NCBI RefSeq assembly: GCF_023502325.1 | Contig: NZ_JAMFLZ010000007.1 | Coordinates: forward strand, 118,569 to 182,568 | Source of the DNA: Wocania_A spongiicola | Lineage (GTDB): Bacteria; Bacteroidota; Bacteroidia; Flavobacteriales; Flavobacteriaceae | Length of the DNA: 64,000 nucleotides | Reading direction: 5' to 3' | Part shown: piece after piece, positions 42,730 to 50,987 of the stretch | Position numbering within the stretch: position 1 is the first letter of the stretch | Layout of the letters: each line of letters begins with the position of its first letter | The notes under the pieces: model-generated | What the model was told of the DNA's origin: nothing | The model's input: the letters and a program-made list of their open reading frames with translations, nothing else | Database searches by the model: none | Position numbers and translations under genes: made by a program

Positions 42730-43761
42730 TTAAGTGGTTTCAATTTTTGTATTAGTCCATTTATTAATCCAATTTGATAACAAATCAACAAATGCAACAT
42801 CGTCATTTAAACATGGTATTGTTATAAAATCTTGACCCCCCACTTCATGAAAAATCTCTTGCCCCTCCATCGCTATTTCTTCTAAAGTTTCTAAACAATC
42901 GCTCACAAAAGCAGGAGTTACTATTGCCATGTTTTTTACGCCTTGTTTACCTAAACGTTCTATAGTTCTATCTGTATACGGTAATAGCCATGGATCGAAC
43001 CCTAAACGTGATTGAAATGAGGTAGAATATGTGGCTTCTTTTAAATCAAGTTTTTTAGCAACTAATCTTGTTACTTCTAAACATTGGTGTCTGTAGCAAA
43101 ACTCATGCGCTTTGCTTGGTGTTTCGCAGCAACTTCCATCTATTTTACAATGCGATTTTGTAACATCGCTTTTTCGAATATGCCTTTCTGGAACACCGTG
43201 GTATGAAAACAATAAATGGTCTATTTGTTTATTTTCTAAATGACTTTTTATCGAATTTGAAAGTACTTCGATGTAATCTGGTTTATTATAAAATGCGGGA
43301 ACAGATTCAATGGAAATATTTGGGAAATATTGTTGCCTAAGTTCTTCGGCTAATACCGTAATAGTTTCGGTTGTTGCCATAGCAAATTGAGGATATAATG
43401 GAAAAAGCAAAACCTCATCTACACCTTTATCAACTAACTCTTGAAGCCCTTTTTTTATAGTCATGCTACCATAGCGCATTGCTAATGAAACTGGTATGTC
43501 AACTTGCTGTTGAATTTTATTTTGGAGTCGTTCAGAAATTACAATAAGTGGTGAACCCTCGTCCCACCATATTTTTTTATATGCTGCAGCTGATTGTTTG
43601 GGTCTAGTATTTAATATAATACCTTTTACTAAGGCTGTTCTTGCTACTAGCGGGATATCGATAACACGCTCGTCCATTAAAAATTCGCCTAAATATTTTT
43701 TTACATCTTTTGGATCTGGACTGTCTGGAGAGCCAAGGTTTACTAGTAAAATTCCTTTCAT
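42730..43761 (-). CDS. hemH: Ferrochelatase
   Basis: Inserts Fe2+ into protoporphyrin IX, the last heme step. 343 aa. VNLGSPDSPDPKDVKKYLGEFL opens the protein. The catalytic His lies in SYHGVPERHIRKSD near 190, and QSRLGFDPWLLPYTD near 250 is conserved. Cysteines cluster at 205, 211, 212, 222 and 227 (in SHCKIDGSCCETPS and EFCYRHQC). Some bacterial ferrochelatases bind a [2Fe-2S] cluster by internal cysteines, so this one may too. It starts 9 bases after the AraC-type gene and abuts hemJ. Confidence 0.95.
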   Translation of the reverse strand: MKGILLVNLGSPDSPDPKDVKKYLGEFLMDERVIDIPLVARTALVKGIILNTRPKQSAAAYKKIWWDEGSPLIVISERLQNKIQQQVDIPVSLAMRYGSMTIKKGLQELVDKGVDEVLLFPLYPQFAMATTETITVLAEELRQQYFPNISIESVPAFYNKPDYIEVLSNSIKSHLENKQIDHLLFSYHGVPERHIRKSDVTKSHCKIDGSCCETPSKAHEFCYRHQCLEVTRLVAKKLDLKEATYSTSFQSRLGFDPWLLPYTDRTIERLGKQGVKNMAIVTPAFVSDCLETLEEIAMEGQEIFHEVGGQDFITIPCLNDDVAFVDLLSNWINKWTNTKIETT

Positions 43762-43770
43762 ATATAATTT

Positions 43771-44670
43771 TTATGTCTGAGACATTAAATATTTTTTTGG
43801 AGTTGTGCCATATTTCTTTTTAAAAGCAGCAATAAAATGGCTAGAAGTACTATATCCTACTTTATGCCCAACCTCATTTACATTATGCTCGCCAGCTTCT
43901 AATAATTTTCTAGCGACTTCCATTTTATAATCAAACAAAAAACTAAAAACCGAGTCGCCATAAATTTGTTTAAACCCTTCTTTTAACTTTTTTAAATTCA
44001 ATCCTATCTCATCTGCAAGCTCTTGTAGACTAGGCGGTTCTGCTATTCTAGAAATAACAATATCTTTTGCTTTTCTTATCTTAATTACATTGGTTTCATC
44101 AACCAAAAAGGGGCATTGTTCTACATTTGCATCTTCGCTTCTATTAAAGTACAAACTTAACAACTCATATGCTTTTCCTGTAAAATAAAGGCTTTTTATA
44201 GATTGATTAAGATTAAAACTTATTAACTGGTTTAAAACAATTGCCATTGAAGGTGATATAACACCATCTTTATAATATTTTTTATCTCTATTATCTTCGT
44301 TTAAAAATGAAATATAATCAGCCTCTTGAGAAAATAACCCATGAAACTTTTTAATAGAAATTAAAATGGAAACCATCCAAGAATTTGGATCCACTTCCAA
44401 ATCAATAGGTAAATCACGCTGTGGATTGTAAAGTAATAATGAGTTTTCTTCTTGAATATTTAAAGCATATCTGCCTTCATTAAAAATAAATTTACTCGAT
44501 CCTTTTACACAAAAATGGAACTGAATGTAATCGCTATCTATATGTCTTGTAACTTTTTGAACCCGATTATCATCGTTCTTATAAGTAAAAACTAAAAAGC
44601 CATCATCTACTTGAGTTTCTACAAAAGCCCCTCTAGCGACATTTTTTTTTGCAATTTCCTCACTATTCAT
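43771..44670 (-). CDS. AraC family regulator of the heme cluster
   Basis: A 299-aa regulator. The N-terminal domain (about 20-190) has a cupin-like core (YIQFHFCVKGSSKFIFNEG). The C-terminal AraC DNA-binding domain (about 205-299) has LQELADEIGLNLKKLKEGFKQIYG and VNEVGHKVGYSTSSHFIAAFKKKYG, ending TPKKYL. It is the first gene of the araC-hemH-hemJ minus-strand unit and divergent from hemA. It is therefore a strong candidate regulator of both heme transcription units, perhaps responding to heme, iron or a porphyrin. That role is inferred from position. Confidence 0.9.
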   Translation of the reverse strand: MNSEEIAKKNVARGAFVETQVDDGFLVFTYKNDDNRVQKVTRHIDSDYIQFHFCVKGSSKFIFNEGRYALNIQEENSLLLYNPQRDLPIDLEVDPNSWMVSILISIKKFHGLFSQEADYISFLNEDNRDKKYYKDGVISPSMAIVLNQLISFNLNQSIKSLYFTGKAYELLSLYFNRSEDANVEQCPFLVDETNVIKIRKAKDIVISRIAEPPSLQELADEIGLNLKKLKEGFKQIYGDSVFSFLFDYKMEVARKLLEAGEHNVNEVGHKVGYSTSSHFIAAFKKKYGTTPKKYLMSQT

Positions 44671-44726
44671 TTTACTTTATTTAGATTCATTCTAAACTAA
44701 ACAATCAAAAACCACTGATTTCACTA

Positions 44727-44750
44727 CAAAAATATGACATTTATCATATT
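44727..44750 (-). promoter_or_regulatory. AraC-gene -7 element with adjoining operator-like inverted repeat
   Basis: On the minus strand TATTTTTG (44727-44734) fits TAnnTTTG. A perfect inverted repeat AATATGA-N6-TCATATT (44731-44750) overlaps its upstream edge. The TGA-N6-TCA core has the half-site spacing of CRP/FNR-family operators. A protein bound there would cover the promoter of the araC-hemH-hemJ unit; it is also about 55 bases upstream of the hemA promoter. Confidence 0.5.
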
Positions 44751-44804
44751 ATATAAAAAAATAAGCATAAAAAACTCGAAACGATATTAAAAGTTCTTTT
44801 AGCG

Positions 44805-44836
44805 TTGTTTTTTTTATAATCATAAATTTACATTTG
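44805..44836 (+). promoter_or_regulatory. Promoter of the hemA operon
   Basis: TTG at 44805-44807, a 21-base spacer, and TACATTTG at 44829-44836 match the Bacteroidota -33/-7 consensus. The expected start lies about 17 bases before the hemA ATG. Confidence 0.6.
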
Positions 44837-44859
44837 CTATTGAAATTACAAAACACTAA

Positions 44860-46122
44860 ATGCAAAAATATAATATATCTAGAAGTAATTACTTTTATTC
44901 TATTGGTTTAAGTTATAAAAAAGCTGATGCCGAAATAAGAGGACGCTTTAGTTTGGATGAAGATTCGAAGTTAGCACTTATAAATCAAGCCAAAGAAAAT
45001 GATATTGAAAGTTTGGTAGTAACCTCAACCTGTAACAGAACCGAAATTTATGGTTTTGCTCAACACCCTTTTCAGCTTATTCAATTGCTTTGTGATAATA
45101 CAAGAGGCACTGTTGAAGAATTTCAAAAAGTAGCATACGTTTATAAAAACAAGGAAGCTATTGCTCACATGTTTCGTGTTGGCTCTGGTTTAGATAGCCA
45201 AATTTTGGGCGACTTTGAAATTATTAGCCAGCTTAAAAAGAGTGCAAAACTTTCAAGAAAATTTGGTTTGCTAAACCCATTTTCTGAACGTTTGGTAAAT
45301 GCAGTGATTCAAGCTAGTAAACGTATTAAAACCGAAACCGATATTTCTTCTGGCGCTACTTCAGTATCATTTGCATCAGTTCAATATATTTTAAATACAA
45401 TTGAGGGTGTTTCAAACAAAAATATTCTTCTTTTTGGCACTGGAAAAATAGGAAGAAACACATGCGAAAACCTTGTAAAACATACTAAAAATGAGCATAT
45501 TACTTTAATAAACAGAACGAAAAATAAAGCTGAACAAATTGCTGGAAAGTTTAATTTAGTTGTTAAAGATTATGCTAATTTACAGGAAGAAATTAACACA
45601 ACTGACATTTTAATTGTTGCAACTGGGGCGCAACGACCTACAATAGACAAGCACATTATTCAATCTACAAATCCATTACTTATTCTAGACTTATCGATTC
45701 CTAAAAATGTAGATGAAAATGTAAGTGAACTAGAAAATGTATCCTTGGTTCATTTAGATCATTTATCTAAAATGACTGATCAAACTTTAGAGGAAAGGAA
45801 AAAGCATATTCCTTTAGCAGAATCTATAATAGAAGATGTGAACACAGAGTTTAATGAGTGGTTAGAAACCAGAAAATTTGCACCTACAATTAAAGCTTTA
45901 AAGCATAAACTAAACGATTTTAAAGTTGCTGAGTTAGATACACAACGAAAAAAGTTGTCAGACTTCAACGAACAGCAAGCTGAAATAATTAGTAATAACA
46001 TCATTCAGAAAATCACAAATCATTTCGCTCATCATTTAAAAGATGACAACATTTCTACAGACGAAAGTCTTGAACTTATAAAAAAAGTGTTTCAGTTAGA
46101 ACCTTCTACAAAAAATGTCTAA
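44860..46122 (+). CDS. hemA: Glutamyl-tRNA reductase
   Basis: First committed step of the C5 heme pathway: reduces glutamyl-tRNA(Glu) to glutamate 1-semialdehyde with NADPH. 420 aa. The catalytic Cys58 lies in TSTCNRTEIYG. GSGLDSQILGDFEI and the NADPH-binding loop LLFGTGKIGRNTCENL near 190 are normal, and a helical dimerisation domain runs from about 310 to the end. Its last 8 bases overlap the hemC-hemD start, giving translational coupling. Confidence 0.97.
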   Translation: MQKYNISRSNYFYSIGLSYKKADAEIRGRFSLDEDSKLALINQAKENDIESLVVTSTCNRTEIYGFAQHPFQLIQLLCDNTRGTVEEFQKVAYVYKNKEAIAHMFRVGSGLDSQILGDFEIISQLKKSAKLSRKFGLLNPFSERLVNAVIQASKRIKTETDISSGATSVSFASVQYILNTIEGVSNKNILLFGTGKIGRNTCENLVKHTKNEHITLINRTKNKAEQIAGKFNLVVKDYANLQEEINTTDILIVATGAQRPTIDKHIIQSTNPLLILDLSIPKNVDENVSELENVSLVHLDHLSKMTDQTLEERKKHIPLAESIIEDVNTEFNEWLETRKFAPTIKALKHKLNDFKVAELDTQRKKLSDFNEQQAEIISNNIIQKITNHFAHHLKDDNISTDESLELIKKVFQLEPSTKNV

Positions 46123-47692
46123 AACCATAAGAATTGGCACTCGCGATAGTGAATTAGCACTATGGCAAGCCAAAATAGTACAACAACAACTTGAAAACAT
46201 TGGCCATAGCACACAACTTGTTCCTGTAAAGGCTACTGGTGATATTGTTTTAGACAAACCATTATACGAGCTAGGGATTACCGGTATTTTTACACGCACT
46301 CTAGATATCGCTATGTTAAATAATGACATTGATATTGCTGTGCATTCGCTAAAAGACGTGCCAACAGTTTTACCAAAAGGAATTGTACAAGCTGCTGTTT
46401 TAAAACGCGGGAACGTGAACGACACTTTAGTTTACAAAAATAACGAAGAGTTTTTAAGTGCTAAAAAAGCGGTTATTGCAACTGGTAGCTTACGCCGAAA
46501 AGCACAGTGGCTAAATCGTTATCCAACTCATACAATTGTAGATTTACGAGGCAATGTGAATTCGCGCTTACAGAAATTAGAGGATAATGAAAATTGGAAT
46601 GGCGCCATTTTCGCAGCTGCTGGTATTGGTCGTATAGGTATAAGACCAGAAGAAGCTATTAATTTAGATTGGATGATTCCTGCACCTGCTCAAGGAGCTA
46701 TTATGATTACTGCTTTAGAAGAAGACGAAGAAGTAAGAACTATTTGTGCTGAGCTTAACCATGAGGAAACCGAGATTTGCACTACCATTGAACGTGAGTT
46801 TTTAAACAAATTAGAAGGAGGATGTACAGCTCCTATTGGCGCACTTGCATATATTAAGAACGAAGAAATAAACTTTAAAGGCGTTTTATTAAGTGAAAAT
46901 GGCTCTAAACGTATAGACGTTACACGAGTAAAAAAATTAGGAGAGCATAGTGATATAGCCCAATTTTGTGCCGATTTTGTTATTGAGCGTGGCGGTAAAC
47001 GTTTAATGGACACCATTAAACATTCTAATAAGAAAACCAATGTATATTCCTCAAAATCGTTTACCGAAAGTCAACGCTTACTATTTCATGAAAAAGTAAA
47101 AGTTGAAAGCAACGATTTTATAAAAATAAGTTTGAATAGAATTCATCCTAGGTTTTTAAAAAACGAAATTAAAAATGTTGTTATTACTAGTAAAAACGCT
47201 GTTGAGTCTTTAGTTACTAATTATTCTGCAGCAGAATTACAGTTTAAAAATATTTACTGTGTTGGAAGACGTACAAAGCGGTTAATAGAACAAAAAATTG
47301 GCAAAGTTACTCACTTTGAAAAGAATGCAAAAAAATTAGCACAGTACTTAGTCGAATATATTGAAGGAACTGAAGTTACTTATTTTTGCAGTAATTTAAG
47401 ACTTGATGATTTGCCAACCATTTTGGAAACCAATAATATAAAGGTTAACGAGGTTGAAGCCTATCAAACAAAGTTTGATGCTATAAAAATTGATGATTCT
47501 ATTGAAGGTGTTATGTTTTATAGTCCATCAACAGTGCAAAGTTATATTCAAAAAAACAGTGAAGAAATTATTGCATTTTGTATAGGTGAAACCACAGCAA
47601 AAGAAGCAAAAAAACATTTTAAAGATGTTAGAATTGCTAAAGTGCCAACTGTAGAAAGTGTCATTGAGTTAGTTAATGAAAATTACGTTTAA
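46115..47692 (+). CDS. hemC: Hydroxymethylbilane synthase fused to uroporphyrinogen-III synthase (HemC-HemD)
   Basis: A 525-aa fusion. Residues 1 to about 300 are HemC, which joins four porphobilinogens into hydroxymethylbilane. It has IRIGTRDSELALWQA, the KDVPT loop, VDLRGNVNSRLQKL, and Cys237 in EGGCTAPIGA, which carries the dipyrromethane cofactor. Residues from about 320 to 525 are HemD, which cyclises the product to uroporphyrinogen III: VVITSKNAVESL, IYCVGRRTKRLIE, NEVEAYQT, GVMFYSPSTVQSY and IAFCIGETTAKEAKK. No stop separates them. Fusion would channel the unstable linear tetrapyrrole. A separate hemD is therefore not required. Confidence 0.95.
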   Translation: MSKTIRIGTRDSELALWQAKIVQQQLENIGHSTQLVPVKATGDIVLDKPLYELGITGIFTRTLDIAMLNNDIDIAVHSLKDVPTVLPKGIVQAAVLKRGNVNDTLVYKNNEEFLSAKKAVIATGSLRRKAQWLNRYPTHTIVDLRGNVNSRLQKLEDNENWNGAIFAAAGIGRIGIRPEEAINLDWMIPAPAQGAIMITALEEDEEVRTICAELNHEETEICTTIEREFLNKLEGGCTAPIGALAYIKNEEINFKGVLLSENGSKRIDVTRVKKLGEHSDIAQFCADFVIERGGKRLMDTIKHSNKKTNVYSSKSFTESQRLLFHEKVKVESNDFIKISLNRIHPRFLKNEIKNVVITSKNAVESLVTNYSAAELQFKNIYCVGRRTKRLIEQKIGKVTHFEKNAKKLAQYLVEYIEGTEVTYFCSNLRLDDLPTILETNNIKVNEVEAYQTKFDAIKIDDSIEGVMFYSPSTVQSYIQKNSEEIIAFCIGETTAKEAKKHFKDVRIAKVPTVESVIELVNENYV

Positions 47693-47717
47693 ATAATAAA
47701 CGTCAATACAAAAAAAA

Positions 47718-47740
47718 GATTCCCGCCTTCGCGAGAATTA
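47718..47740. repeat. Short dispersed palindrome in the hem operon
   Basis: GATTCCCGCCTTCGCGAGAA plus TTA, forming a hairpin with 7 of 8 pairs around a CTTC loop. I recall the same sequence (commonly with GCGGGAATGA at its end) as a frequent intergenic repeat in flavobacteria. It lies between the hemC-hemD fusion and hemE inside the presumed operon mRNA. Confidence 0.55.
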
Positions 47741-47749
47741 CAAAAAAAT

Positions 47750-48778
47750 ATGAGCATAAAAAACGATTTATTTTTAAGAGCACTAAAAGGAGAGACTGTT
47801 AATCGCCCCCCAGTATGGATGATGCGTCAAGCAGGACGTTACTTACCAGAATTTATAGCAATTCGCGAGAAATACGATTTCTTTACACGGTGTAGAACTC
47901 CAGAATTAGCTAGCGAAATTACAGTGCAACCTATTCGTAGATACGGAATGGACGCTGCCATTTTGTTTAGTGATATTTTAGTGATTCCACAAGCTATGAA
48001 TATCGAGGTACAAATGAAACCAAATTTTGGCCCGTATTTACCAAACCCTGTGCGAACTCAAAAAGATGTAGATAATGTAATAGTGCCAGATGTAAAAGTT
48101 GAGTTAGACTATGTTTATCAAGCTATAAAAGCTACTAAAGAATTATTAAATGATGAAGTTCCTCTAATTGGCTTTGCAGGTTCACCATGGACGATACTTT
48201 GCTATTGTGTTCAAGGTCAAGGCAGCAAGAATTTTGATAAAGCCAAAGAGTTTTGTTTTACAAACCCAATAGCAGCACATCAATTACTCCAAAAAATAAC
48301 CGATACAACAATTGCTTATCTAAAAGAAAAAGTAAATGCTGGCGTAAATGCTGTTCAAGTTTTCGATTCCTGGGGAGGTATGCTTTCTCCAACTGATTAT
48401 CAAGAATTTTCTTGGCAATACATAAACCAAATTATAGAAGCTTTAAAAGATGATGCACCTGTAATTGCTTTTGGAAAGGGATGTTGGTTTGCGCTTGGAG
48501 ATATGGCAAAATCTAATGCTTCCGCTTTAGGGATAGACTGGACATGTTCTGCACGAAATGCACGTTATTTAACTGGTGGTAATATAACACTTCAAGGTAA
48601 TTTCGATCCATCAAGACTGTTGTCTCCACCTGCTGAGATAAAGAAAATGGTGCATCAAATGATTAACGACTTTGGTAAAGACAAATACATTGTAAACCTA
48701 GGGCATGGTATTTTACCTAATATTCCCTTAGATAATGCTAAAGCGTTTATTGATGCTGTAAAAGAATATAATAGTTAA
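47750..48778 (+). CDS. hemE: Uroporphyrinogen decarboxylase
   Basis: Decarboxylates the four acetate side chains of uroporphyrinogen III to give coproporphyrinogen III. 342 aa, standard. The N-terminal RPPVWMMRQAGRYLPEF signature is at about 18-34, with both substrate-binding Arg residues. LFSDILVIPQAM and GFAGSPWTILCYCVQGQGSK follow, then FDSWGGMLSP and the C-terminal NLGHGILPNIP with its His. Part of the hemA operon. Confidence 0.97.
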   Translation: MSIKNDLFLRALKGETVNRPPVWMMRQAGRYLPEFIAIREKYDFFTRCRTPELASEITVQPIRRYGMDAAILFSDILVIPQAMNIEVQMKPNFGPYLPNPVRTQKDVDNVIVPDVKVELDYVYQAIKATKELLNDEVPLIGFAGSPWTILCYCVQGQGSKNFDKAKEFCFTNPIAAHQLLQKITDTTIAYLKEKVNAGVNAVQVFDSWGGMLSPTDYQEFSWQYINQIIEALKDDAPVIAFGKGCWFALGDMAKSNASALGIDWTCSARNARYLTGGNITLQGNFDPSRLLSPPAEIKKMVHQMINDFGKDKYIVNLGHGILPNIPLDNAKAFIDAVKEYNS

Positions 48779-48788
48779 TCTGTGCCTT

Positions 48789-49343
48789 GTGAGCCATTTA
48801 GATTATAAATTAGAACGTATTAATTCAATTTCATTTGAAGCATTCTTAGATTTAATCTATGCCAATAAAACATATATAGAAAAAGGATTTGCAGGAACTG
48901 TAAAAAGGTGTGAGACACAACAAGGAGCAAAAATGCTATTTGATGAATGGGTCTCAGAAGAAAGTGAAGAGAGATGTTTTTCTTTTTTTATAAAAAACAC
49001 GCAAACAGACAACCTCGTCGGTTTAGTTAATATCAAAAATATTGACAACAGCGTAAAAAAGTGTGAGATAGGTTATTTTATTTCAAAACAAACTGCAGGA
49101 AAAGGTATTGTATCAAAATTCACATCAGAAGTTGTAACATATTGTTTTGAAGTATTACAAATGAATAAAGTGTTTCTGCGTATTGCTCCTGATAATATTG
49201 GAAGTCAAAAAGTAGCCATAAAAAACGGATTTCAAAAAGAAGGTGTTTTGCGAGAAGAATACAAAGGTTTTCAAGATAAGTTTGAAGATGTTATGTATTT
49301 TGGTTTGCTAAAAAACGATTATTTAAAAAGCAAAAATGTTTAA
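48789..49343 (+). CDS. GNAT family N-acetyltransferase (RimJ/RimL type) in the hem operon
   Basis: A 184-aa acetyltransferase with a GTG start at 48789, ten bases after hemE. Segments GYFISKQTAGKGIVSKFTSEV (acetyl-CoA loop) and APDNIGSQKVAIKNGFQKEGVLREEYKG are of the RimJ/RimL/SpeG-like group. It overlaps the EI24 gene by 8 bases. The target is unknown. A role in heme synthesis has no direct support beyond the operon position. Confidence 0.87.
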   Translation: MSHLDYKLERINSISFEAFLDLIYANKTYIEKGFAGTVKRCETQQGAKMLFDEWVSEESEERCFSFFIKNTQTDNLVGLVNIKNIDNSVKKCEIGYFISKQTAGKGIVSKFTSEVVTYCFEVLQMNKVFLRIAPDNIGSQKVAIKNGFQKEGVLREEYKGFQDKFEDVMYFGLLKNDYLKSKNV

Positions 49344-50094
49344 AAACATATCATTAGGGATCAAAGCATATTTTGGTGCTTTTAGCCTTATTTCTAAATT
49401 AAAGCTTTGGAAATATTTTGCCATTCCTATGCTTATTAGCTTCATTACTGCAATCATTATTTTTGGCTCAGCTTATGGATTATCTGATAATATTGGTGGT
49501 TTTATAGCGAAAATTTGGATTTGGGACTGGGGCAAAGAAACTTTTACTACAATTGGCAATATACTAGGAGGCCTTATTGTTTTAGTTATTGGGCTTATCC
49601 TTTTCAAGCATATTATAATGGCTTTATCAGCGCCGTTTATGAGTCCCGTTTCAGAGAAAATTGAAGCACATTTAACAGGAAATCCTGCGCATTCTCATAG
49701 GGACACCTCGTTCATGCAACAACTTTGGCGAGGTATTCGTATAAACGGCAGAAACTTACTGATGGAATTAATATTAACCATTCCTATTTTACTTCTAAAG
49801 TTTATTCCTGTAGTTAATATATTTTCAACAATATTATTATTTATGGTTCAAGCATATTATGCTGGGTTTGGTAATATGGATTATACTTTAGAGCGCCATT
49901 ATAAATACTCTGATAGTATTCAATTTGTTCGTAAACATCGTGGATTAGCGATTGGTAATGGAATTGTTTTTATATTATGCCTCCTAATTCCTTTTATTGG
50001 GGTTATTTTGGTATTACCATTATCGGTTACCGCTGCATCAATAAGAACTGTTGAAGCTTTACAACTTAAAAACAAAATTGAAAATGTTGTTTGA
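49336..50094 (+). CDS. EI24 / CysZ-like membrane protein
   Basis: A 252-aa inner-membrane protein of the EI24 domain family, which includes CysZ sulfate permeases. Hydrophobic helices appear near 28-50, 70-95, 130-175 and 205-235; FMSPVSEKIEAHLTG and FGNMDYTLERHYKYSDSIQFVRKHRGLAIGNG are typical family loops. Transport substrate is not known. The gene is sandwiched by overlaps between two GNAT genes in the heme operon. Confidence 0.88.
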   Translation: MFKNISLGIKAYFGAFSLISKLKLWKYFAIPMLISFITAIIIFGSAYGLSDNIGGFIAKIWIWDWGKETFTTIGNILGGLIVLVIGLILFKHIIMALSAPFMSPVSEKIEAHLTGNPAHSHRDTSFMQQLWRGIRINGRNLLMELILTIPILLLKFIPVVNIFSTILLFMVQAYYAGFGNMDYTLERHYKYSDSIQFVRKHRGLAIGNGIVFILCLLIPFIGVILVLPLSVTAASIRTVEALQLKNKIENVV

Positions 50095-50629
50095 TTTAGA
50101 GTCATATTATATAGAACCCATAAAAACTGAAGACACTTGGAATATTTGCAATTTTGCGGTTTCAAATGAAGACCGACTAAAACGGTATTTTCCTAAAACT
50201 TTAGAACAAAATTTAACTCCAGATTTATCAAGGCTTTTTACTGAGAAAAAAGCTTATCAATTTAAATCGGGAGAAGAGTTTTTGTTTACTTTAAAACAAA
50301 AAGACACAAACCAATTAGCAGGCTTAATTTATATAAAAGAAATCGATTCCATTAAAAAACAAGGTGAGTTTGCTTATTGTATAGGCTATCCATTTGAAGG
50401 CAAAGGGTTAACAACAAAAGCGGTAAATACATTATCTAAATATGCCTTTAAAGAATTAGGTTTAAAAACACTTCAAATTATTGTACATAAAGATAATTTT
50501 GCAAGTGTAAAAGTTGCTGAAAATTGTGATTATATCTGGAAAAAAACACTAAAGAATGAATTTACACCGCCAGGAGAGAAGCCTTTAAACATGGAACTCT
50601 ATGAATTATATAACGAAATAGAACCCTAA
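50084..50629 (+). CDS. GNAT family N-acetyltransferase
   Basis: A 181-aa acetyltransferase. Start taken at ATG 50084 (MLFDLESYYIEPIKTED), which overlaps the EI24 gene by 11 bases; an upstream TTG at 50051 would add an unlikely extension inside EI24. The acetyl-CoA loop is GYPFEGKGLTTKAV, followed by LQIIVHKDNFASVKVAENCDYIW. It is the second RimJ/RimL-type enzyme in this operon and differs clearly from the first. Substrate unknown. Confidence 0.87.
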   Translation: MLFDLESYYIEPIKTEDTWNICNFAVSNEDRLKRYFPKTLEQNLTPDLSRLFTEKKAYQFKSGEEFLFTLKQKDTNQLAGLIYIKEIDSIKKQGEFAYCIGYPFEGKGLTTKAVNTLSKYAFKELGLKTLQIIVHKDNFASVKVAENCDYIWKKTLKNEFTPPGEKPLNMELYELYNEIEP

Positions 50630-50635
50630 TATAAT

Positions 50636-50983
50636 ATGCCACATTTTGTAATTGATTGCTCAAAAGATATTTTAGAAATACAAGACCCTAAGTCTGTTAC
50701 GCTTCAGGTTCATAATGATGCCAACGACTCAGGTTTATTTGAGGAAAACGATATTAAAGTACGTCTTAATCCTTTTATGGATAATTATTTAGTTGGGGGA
50801 AAAGAAACCTCTTTTATTCATGTATTTGCTAACATTATGGAAGGCAGAACTACACATCAAAAAGCAAAACTTTCAAAACAAATTGTAGCTGGTCTTAAAA
50901 CGATGTTTCCTAATATTCCATTTATCGCTATTAATATTCGAGATTTTGAAGCAGCAACATATTGTAATAAATCGATGATTTAA
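50636..50983 (+). CDS. 5-carboxymethyl-2-hydroxymuconate isomerase-like protein (tautomerase superfamily)
   Basis: A 115-aa protein of the CHMI (HpaF) family in the tautomerase superfamily. It begins Met-Pro, and Pro2 would be the catalytic base once the initiator Met is removed (MPHFVIDCSKDIL). The later VGGKETSFIHVFANIMEGRTTHQK stretch with its Arg also fits. The canonical enzyme isomerises an intermediate of homoprotocatechuate breakdown, but no other gene of that pathway is nearby. The real reaction is unknown. Gaps are 6 bases after the GNAT and 4 before hemF. Confidence 0.87.
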   Translation: MPHFVIDCSKDILEIQDPKSVTLQVHNDANDSGLFEENDIKVRLNPFMDNYLVGGKETSFIHVFANIMEGRTTHQKAKLSKQIVAGLKTMFPNIPFIAINIRDFEAATYCNKSMI

Positions 50984-50987
50984 AATA

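Noticed and set aside
46690..47040. Minus-strand ORF in the hemC-hemD gene
   Set aside because: Shadow of the conserved HemC reading frame.
50051..50629. TTG start at 50051 for the second GNAT
   Set aside because: It would place 11 residues inside the EI24 gene with no family similarity; ATG 50084 begins right before the conserved start.
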